DNA of 28,291 nucleotides from Microscillaceae bacterium (GTDB lineage: Bacteria > Bacteroidota > Bacteroidia > Cytophagales > Microscillaceae). Of the stretch, positions 23,664 to 28,291 are shown in pieces. The DNA is taken from positions 1-28,291 of the forward strand of contig DMXI01000089.1 of the NCBI GenBank assembly GCA_003483885.1, given 5' to 3'. A program made the translations under genes and the position numbers. The notes below the pieces were generated by a model that saw only the letters and a program-made list of their open reading frames with translations, was not told the origin of the DNA and ran no database searches. Numbering within the stretch: the first letter of the stretch is position 1; each line of letters opens with the position of its first letter.

Positions 23664-25964
23664 ATGAATAAAACCCAAAACACCCCTCGGAAGGTAAACC
23701 CCTTTACCTCCGAAAAACTCACCGGGCTTGAAATAAAACCTCCCAAAACTGTAGCAGCAGGAATAGAAGCCGTAAAGTCGGCCTTGCATCATATTGCCAA
23801 AGAATCAGGAATGGTACGTGGTAATCGAATTTTGCTAAAAGCCAATCAAAAGAAAGGGTTTGATTGTCCGGGCTGTGCCTGGCCCGATCCGAAAACCCGT
23901 TCCAAAATCGCCGAATATTGTGAAAATGGGGCGAAGGCCATTGCCGAAGAAACGACCCTTCAGCGAGTAAATCCAGCCTTTTTCAAAAAACATAGTGTAG
24001 AAGAACTTTCGCAATGGTCAGATTATCAATTGGGCAAAAGTGGAAGGTTGACTCACCCCATGCTGCTCAAAGCAGGAAGTAGCCATTACGAAGAAATCAA
24101 TTGGGAGGAAGCCTTTTCCTTGATCGCTCAAGAGTTGAATAGCCTGGAGTCACCAGACGAAGCTATTTTTTATACCTCAGGACGAACCAGCAACGAAGCT
24201 GCTTTTATGTACCAGCTATTTGTTCGGCAATTCGGGACTAACAATTTACCTGATTGTTCCAATATGTGCCATGAGTCAAGTGGAACTGCCTTGAGCGAAA
24301 CGCTAGGCATAGGCAAAGGCTCGGTTACCCTAGAGGACTTTGACCAAGCCGAAGTAATTGTAGTCATTGGACAAAACCCAGGGACTAACCATCCGCGTAT
24401 GCTTACAGCCCTACAAAGCGCCAAAAAGCAAGGAGCCAAAATAATACATATCAACCCATTGCCAGAAGCTGGACTGGTGGCCTTTAAAAACCCTCAAAAG
24501 CTCAAAGGCTGGGTAGGAAGTAGCAGCGATCAGGCATTGAGTGACTTATTTTTACAGGTGCGTATCAATGGCGATATGGCCTTGCTCAAAGGGATACTTA
24601 AGCTGATGGCTGAACAAGATGCCCAGAGTGCCCAAAAGGTGTTTGATTATGAGTTTATAAAGCAATACACCACTGGCTTTGAAGAGTTTCTGGAAGACAT
24701 CGAGCAGGTAGATTTAGAAGAATGCCTACAACAAAGTGGCATCGATCGTGCGCTATTACAGCAAACAGCAGATTTATTGAGCCAGCACCGCAAAATTATT
24801 GTATGCTGGGCTATGGGACTTACCCAACACGAAAACGCGGTAGGAGTGATCCAGCAAATCGTCAATCTATTGTTGGTCAAAGGAAGCATTGGAAAGCCAG
24901 GAGCGGGTACTTGCCCAGTAAGAGGGCATAGTAATGTGCAGGGAGACCGCACCATGGGGATTTGGGAAAAACCTCCACAAACATTTTTAGATAATTTAGA
25001 GAAAAACTTTGGCTTTGTGCCACCACAGCACCATGGCTATGATACGGTAGAGGCCATCAAAGCCATGTATGAGCATAAAGCGAAGGTGTTTTTTGCCATG
25101 GGAGGCAACTTTTTGTCGGCTACGCCTGATACAGAATATACCGCCAAAGCACTACAAAATTGCCGATTGACAGTGCAGGTATCCACCAAACTCAATCGTT
25201 CACACTTGATCACTGGACAACAGGCAATCATATTACCCTGCCTTGGGCGTACCGAATTGGATATGCAAGCCTCGGGAAAACAGTTTGTATCGGTGGAGAA
25301 CTCTATGGGAGTAGTGCACCAAAGCCAGGGTCATGTAAAGCCTGCATCACCACATTTGCTTAGTGAACCTATGATTGTTGCCAAATTAGCCCAAGCTACA
25401 TTCAAAGCCAGTTCGGTAGATTGGCAGGCGATGGTTCATAACTATGATCAAGTAAGAGAGCAAATAGAAGCTACCATCCCTGGTTTTGAGCAATATAATC
25501 AAAGGGTGCGTCAGCCCAATGGGTTTCATTTGCCCAATGTGGCTCGGGAACGAAAGTTTAAAAATGGACAGGCATTTTTTACGGTACATCCGCTGCCTCA
25601 AAATACCCTGGCTCCCGAAGAATTTGTTATGATGACGATTCGCAGCCACGACCAGTACAATACCACCATCTATGGACTAGACGATCGTTACAGGGGCATT
25701 TACAACGAACGGAGGGTAGTGCTTATGAACCGAGAAGATATGCAAGAGTTTGGTATTCAGAGCCAACAAAAGGTAGACCTGATGAGTAGTTATGAAGGGG
25801 GTCAACGGAAAGCTTCTAAGTTTTTGGTGGTACCCTATGATATTCCCAAACGATGTGTGGCTACTTATTTTCCAGAAGCCAATGTATTGGTACCGATTGA
25901 TAGTGTAGCTTTGAAAAGTAATACGCCTACTTCCAAATATGTAATCGTTACTATTGAGAGCTAA
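23664..25964 (+). CDS. FdhF/YdeP-family molybdopterin oxidoreductase
   Basis: This 766-aa cytoplasmic bis-MGD-type oxidoreductase is related to E. coli YdeP and formate dehydrogenase H. The N-terminal part has FDCPGCAWPDP (C68, C71) and C86, the usual YdeP signature rather than a complete four-cysteine Fe-S motif. The metal-ligand position is the cysteine of SNMCHESSG (C202), in place of selenocysteine. Further landmarks are IGQNPGTNHPRM, the RGHSNVQGDRTMGI loop and a C-terminal molybdopterin dinucleotide-binding domain from about residue 640 (MMTIRSHDQYNTTIYG). The start is the ATG at 23664; the open frame upstream to 23619 adds 15 basic residues without family support. No fdhD or moa/mob cofactor gene is nearby. 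The substrate is unknown; YdeP has been linked to acid resistance in E. coli. Confidence 0.92.
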   Translation: MNKTQNTPRKVNPFTSEKLTGLEIKPPKTVAAGIEAVKSALHHIAKESGMVRGNRILLKANQKKGFDCPGCAWPDPKTRSKIAEYCENGAKAIAEETTLQRVNPAFFKKHSVEELSQWSDYQLGKSGRLTHPMLLKAGSSHYEEINWEEAFSLIAQELNSLESPDEAIFYTSGRTSNEAAFMYQLFVRQFGTNNLPDCSNMCHESSGTALSETLGIGKGSVTLEDFDQAEVIVVIGQNPGTNHPRMLTALQSAKKQGAKIIHINPLPEAGLVAFKNPQKLKGWVGSSSDQALSDLFLQVRINGDMALLKGILKLMAEQDAQSAQKVFDYEFIKQYTTGFEEFLEDIEQVDLEECLQQSGIDRALLQQTADLLSQHRKIIVCWAMGLTQHENAVGVIQQIVNLLLVKGSIGKPGAGTCPVRGHSNVQGDRTMGIWEKPPQTFLDNLEKNFGFVPPQHHGYDTVEAIKAMYEHKAKVFFAMGGNFLSATPDTEYTAKALQNCRLTVQVSTKLNRSHLITGQQAIILPCLGRTELDMQASGKQFVSVENSMGVVHQSQGHVKPASPHLLSEPMIVAKLAQATFKASSVDWQAMVHNYDQVREQIEATIPGFEQYNQRVRQPNGFHLPNVARERKFKNGQAFFTVHPLPQNTLAPEEFVMMTIRSHDQYNTTIYGLDDRYRGIYNERRVVLMNREDMQEFGIQSQQKVDLMSSYEGGQRKASKFLVVPYDIPKRCVATYFPEANVLVPIDSVALKSNTPTSKYVIVTIES

Positions 25965-25980
25965 CTTAGAAAAGTGATAA

Positions 25981-26015
25981 AAAAAACTCTGCTAATTTGT
26001 TATTTTTAGCAGAGT
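25981..26015 (-). terminator. Intrinsic terminator, minus strand, between FdhF-like gene and peptide gene
   Basis: A perfect 10-bp stem (25986-25995 with 26006-26015) with a 10-nt loop is followed on the minus strand by a T run (complement of 25981-25986). The plus-strand side has no T run, so it best serves the minus-strand peptide gene and at most weakly the oxidoreductase gene. Confidence 0.75.
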
Positions 26016-26061
26016 AACTTAAATCGTGCTTAATCAATGTTTTTCAGTAACCTTCAAAGGC

Positions 26062-26084
26062 AAAAACCCTCTTTAATATAGAGG
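26062..26084 (-). terminator. Weak hairpin and T-run just after the peptide gene
   Basis: On the minus strand CCTCT, a 7-nt loop and AGAGG are followed by G and five T (complement of 26062-26066). The stem is only 5 bp, so this is a possible first, leaky terminator about 30 bp after the peptide stop. Confidence 0.35.
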
Positions 26085-26112
26085 AATGCGTACAAAATCA
26101 GTTTTTGGGTGT

Positions 26113-26295
26113 TTATCCTCCTTGTGATGAACCATTATTGTTTGTAGAACCATCATTATTTGTAGAGTCATCATTGTTTGTAGAATCATCAGGATTTGTA
26201 GGAGTGCCAGGGCAAGGGCAAACACCTCCAAGAATGTTGGATAACTGAGTGGCTTTAAGCTCACTTTTAGTGAATAGTTCGAATGAATCTTTCAT
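26113..26295 (-). CDS. Double-glycine leader peptide (candidate RiPP or secreted signal precursor)
   Basis: This 60-aa precursor-like peptide has a leader of 24 residues (MKDSFELFTKSELKATQ then LSNILGG) ending in a textbook Gly-Gly cleavage site, with the hydrophobic residues expected before it. The 36-residue core starts VCPCPGTPTNP and continues as hexad repeats of the type STNNDD. GG leaders are cut by C39 peptidase/ABC transporters; in Bacteroidota, similar leaders with Cys-rich cores occur in RiPP precursors, including grasp-with-spasm-type precursors. The ATG at 26295 follows an A/T-rich leader; the frame extends to 26391, but that part overlaps the divergent regulator's signal region. 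Terminators lie downstream on its strand. No maturase or C39 transporter gene is in the window, so export and modification are inferred. Confidence 0.7.
   Translation of the reverse strand: MKDSFELFTKSELKATQLSNILGGVCPCPGTPTNPDDSTNNDDSTNNDGSTNNNGSSQGG
26131..26202 (-). repeat. Four 18-bp tandem units in the peptide core
   Basis: These are residues 32-55 of the peptide: PTNPDD, STNNDD, STNNDG, STNNNG. The last three units are near identical at the DNA level and the first is degenerate. Synonymous differences (AAC/AAT, GAT/GAC) show that the repeat is not brand new. It is coding and in frame; it is not a CRISPR array. Confidence 0.85.
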
Positions 26296-26314
26296 TTTTT
26301 TAAAAGATAAAGAA

Positions 26315-27910
26315 GTGTACAATATAAATGGATTATTAGGTGTATTTGGAATGATATGTATCAGCTTTTCAATTTTAAGAGCACAATCCACAAATACCTC
26401 CGAAAATTACAAAAAAAATTATGAAAAAGCGCGTGAATGGCAATTTAAAAATGCAGATAGTACCCGTTTTTTTGCAAATAAAGCTTTGTTAGTGGCTCAA
26501 ACTGGCAACGAGAAAGCAGATGTTTATTATCTTTTAGGGAAAATGTCGCAAACCCAGGAATGGTCTAATTCAGCAATACATTATTACCAGAAAGCTTTAA
26601 AATTATACACCACAGAAAAAAAGAAAAATAAGGTACGCATAGCACTGATTACTCCTTATCGGCGACAAAAAAAGTTTAATACCGCATTGAATTTGGCCAG
26701 GTGGGTGAACCGTTATTTATTGAAGCAAAAGGATACAGCAAACTTGGCAAGCAATTATTCTCAGTTAGGGAATATATTTTTTAACCTTAGCCAAGTAGAT
26801 ACATTTTCGGTTAAGTGGACTGATTCGTCACTCTTTTATCACCGCAAATCAATTGCCTTGCGTAAACTTCAATCTTCAGAAAGCTTACCAAGAGCCTATT
26901 TTAATCAAAGCTTTGCTTATGAAGATATTTCGCCAGACTCAGCCCTCTATTATACCAAGTTAGCGCTCAATAGTGCGAAAATATCAGCATATGATGAAAC
27001 ATTGTATAATTTGAGGCTTGCCCAAATAAGCTATAGAAAGCAGGATTTTGAACAGGGGAATTTGTATTTGGAGAAATCACGTAAGTTTTCTAAAAATGAC
27101 CTGAACCTACAATTCATGCATACTTTCTATGAAGGATGTATAGCGTTGAATTTAAAAAAAATTGAGCTAGCACAAACATTGGTCAAACGGTGTGATTCTA
27201 CCCTCAAAGAAATGGAGCGAAATGTGTCCAATGTGGTAGACAAAAAAGGCATGAGTCAGAGTGCGGCTGAAGCTTACGGCGAAATAGCGCAAAATGCCCT
27301 TGCCGTATTTAAGCAAACTCAAGATTCGGTTTATCTCAAGCTAGCCAATGAGTACCAAGCCAAAAAACTAAAGGCAAGCAAACAATACCAACAGTCTAAT
27401 CAGCAAATTGTGGCCAAGGATAGTCTGGTATTGGCCAATACTGATCAGCAATCAGAAGAAATTACTTCAGTAGCAGATGCTTCCGAAAGCTTGCAAACCG
27501 GGATTGTAGTATTGGTGCTCGCTTTTTTACTGGCGGGTTGGGGAGTATGGTGGTGGCTTCGCTATACCCAACAACAAGGCGTAGATGCAGAAGTTTCCAA
27601 AGTAGAAGCGTTGGTAGAGGTACAAGGGCTCAATACCAGTGTACTCAGTACACTGGCAAGTCAGCAGGACTACAAGCAGATTTATACCTTGCTCGATAAG
27701 CACATTGGGGTAGAGGGTTTGGCTGCCAAAGAGAACGATTTGATGCCTGGTGAATCTTTCACCGCAGAAGAAAAAGTATACCTGGTTTTGAAGATGGAAG
27801 GGTTTTCGGACTGGGAGATTTGCCAAATGCTAGACCAAACCAAACGAACTATTAGTGATTGGAACAAAAAAATCCGACAGAAAATTAAATTGCCCGAAAA
27901 ACCCGAATAA
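26315..27910 (+). CDS. TPR sensor with transmembrane helix and C-terminal HTH
   Basis: This 531-aa protein has an N-terminal hydrophobic signal segment (LLGVFGMICISFSIL, then RAQS) and about five TPR-like helical pairs, for example YYLLGKMSQTQEWSNSAIHY and ALYYTKLALNSAK. Next come a linker rich in Gln and Ser, a membrane helix at nt 27501-27559 (IVVLVLAFLLAGWGVWWWL), and a cytoplasmic tail. The tail ends in a LuxR/sigma-region-4-like helix-turn-helix (FTAEEKVYLVLKMEGFSDW, then EICQMLDQTKRTISDW) that would bind DNA. The implied topology is TPRs outside and HTH inside. The start is uncertain: the GTG at 26315 keeps a signal-like helix, while the ATG at 26351 truncates it to nine hydrophobic residues; starts further upstream would run into the divergent peptide gene. 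Similar TPR-TM-HTH regulators are common in Bacteroidota, with ligands mostly unknown. Confidence 0.8.
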   Translation: MYNINGLLGVFGMICISFSILRAQSTNTSENYKKNYEKAREWQFKNADSTRFFANKALLVAQTGNEKADVYYLLGKMSQTQEWSNSAIHYYQKALKLYTTEKKKNKVRIALITPYRRQKKFNTALNLARWVNRYLLKQKDTANLASNYSQLGNIFFNLSQVDTFSVKWTDSSLFYHRKSIALRKLQSSESLPRAYFNQSFAYEDISPDSALYYTKLALNSAKISAYDETLYNLRLAQISYRKQDFEQGNLYLEKSRKFSKNDLNLQFMHTFYEGCIALNLKKIELAQTLVKRCDSTLKEMERNVSNVVDKKGMSQSAAEAYGEIAQNALAVFKQTQDSVYLKLANEYQAKKLKASKQYQQSNQQIVAKDSLVLANTDQQSEEITSVADASESLQTGIVVLVLAFLLAGWGVWWWLRYTQQQGVDAEVSKVEALVEVQGLNTSVLSTLASQQDYKQIYTLLDKHIGVEGLAAKENDLMPGESFTAEEKVYLVLKMEGFSDWEICQMLDQTKRTISDWNKKIRQKIKLPEKPE

Positions 27911-28291
27911 ATTTTGCTTTGTGGAAAAAATAGGTAATTTTGATATCCACAATTTATGTATCAGCTAGTTTTGGAACTTTACACAGCATAAAAACCAAAA
28001 CTTTAGGAAAGAATATTTGATAAACAAAGTCGAGACGACTTTGAACCACTAAAACATCAACCAACACTATTATTCAACTTTAATATCAGCCTTTTTGCAT
28101 CACTTATCACATGCAAGGGGGTGCCTTTATTCTTTTCATTTTGAGCTTAAATCCCAAACGGTATTTGTAGAATAACTACTTACCAAACATCCTGAATCGT
28201 TTTTTGCCGGTTTTGCATCATTTTTCAATAATTTACCTCACATCCCCATAGGTAAAGGTGGATTTTTGACCGCTCAAACTATAAAAAAGTG
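27911..28291. other. Terminal non-coding stretch with small inverted repeats
   Basis: No gene is supported in these 381 bp; the only start-to-stop frames noted are 10-20 codons. Three small inverted repeats occur. One is 7 bp with a 20-nt loop (27919-27925 with 27946-27952). One is 8 bp with a 20-nt loop (27967-27974 with 27995-28002). One is a tight 8-bp stem with an AGA loop (28025-28032 with 28036-28043). None is followed by a T run, so I do not call a terminator. The region may hold the leader of the next gene beyond the window. Confidence 0.5.

Noticed and set aside
26131..26202. Short direct repeats as a CRISPR array
   Set aside because: The units are 18 bp, contiguous without spacers, and encode an in-frame hexapeptide repeat.
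26249..26314. Longer N-terminus for the TPR-HTH regulator starting at GTG 26249 or 26270
   Set aside because: It would overlap the divergent peptide's leader region and puts polar residues ahead of the signal-like helix.
28025..28043. 8-bp hairpin with AGA loop as terminator or operator
   Set aside because: It has no T run and no neighbouring gene in the window to judge it by; recorded only as part of the non-coding end.

Overview
The window looks like a chromosomal segment of a marine, gliding-type Bacteroidota, most likely Cytophagales close to Microscilla. Four things point there. Starts lack Shine-Dalgarno sequences and sit in A/T-rich leaders. One exact TTTG-N19-TAnnTTTG promoter is present. 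The protein repertoire is typical: WG-repeat lipoprotein, LRR protein, AsmA-like protein with coiled-coil tail, Rpn-family nuclease, and a TPR-TM-HTH regulator. GC content looks low to moderate. No rRNA, tRNA, CRISPR array, IS element or phage module is visible. The placement is inference from gene style; no database was searched.

Layout, left to right. Bases 1-161 form a perfect 60-bp fold-back that interrupts the N-terminus of a PpiD/SurA-type periplasmic peptidyl-prolyl isomerase; this is probably a contig-end chimera. Next come a stand-alone SufS-type cysteine desulfurase, thioredoxin, a beta-CASP metallo-hydrolase overlapping an LRR protein, and (minus strand) an MscS channel fused to a cyclic-nucleotide-binding domain. 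A lone SiaC/DUF1987 protein and an Rpn-family PD-(D/E)xK nuclease follow. The nuclease is split by an in-frame stop from its C-terminal 53-residue module. A strong hairpin separates these from a convergent 1101-aa AsmA-like gene. Divergent from AsmA is a 1147-aa protein that I do not recognise.

The minus-strand block 16553-21097 holds a small hypothetical protein, a secreted hypothetical protein, a lipoprotein MsrB, a sterol-desaturase-family hydroxylase and DeoC. A plus-strand pair (membrane protein plus WG-repeat lipoprotein) overlaps by 11 bp and is followed by an FdhF/YdeP-type molybdopterin oxidoreductase.

The most interesting part is at the right end. A 60-residue minus-strand peptide with a double-glycine leader and a Cys-Pro-Cys-Pro core lies divergent from, and almost touching, a signal/TPR/TM/HTH regulator. 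It could be a RiPP or secreted signal peptide with its own sensor. The second strong candidate is the naturally separated Rpn nuclease and C-terminal module, which recalls the Rpn toxin and intragenic antitoxin arrangement of E. coli. Most other genes are housekeeping or stress functions (disulfide and methionine-oxide repair, envelope maintenance, osmotic channel) and form no single pathway.
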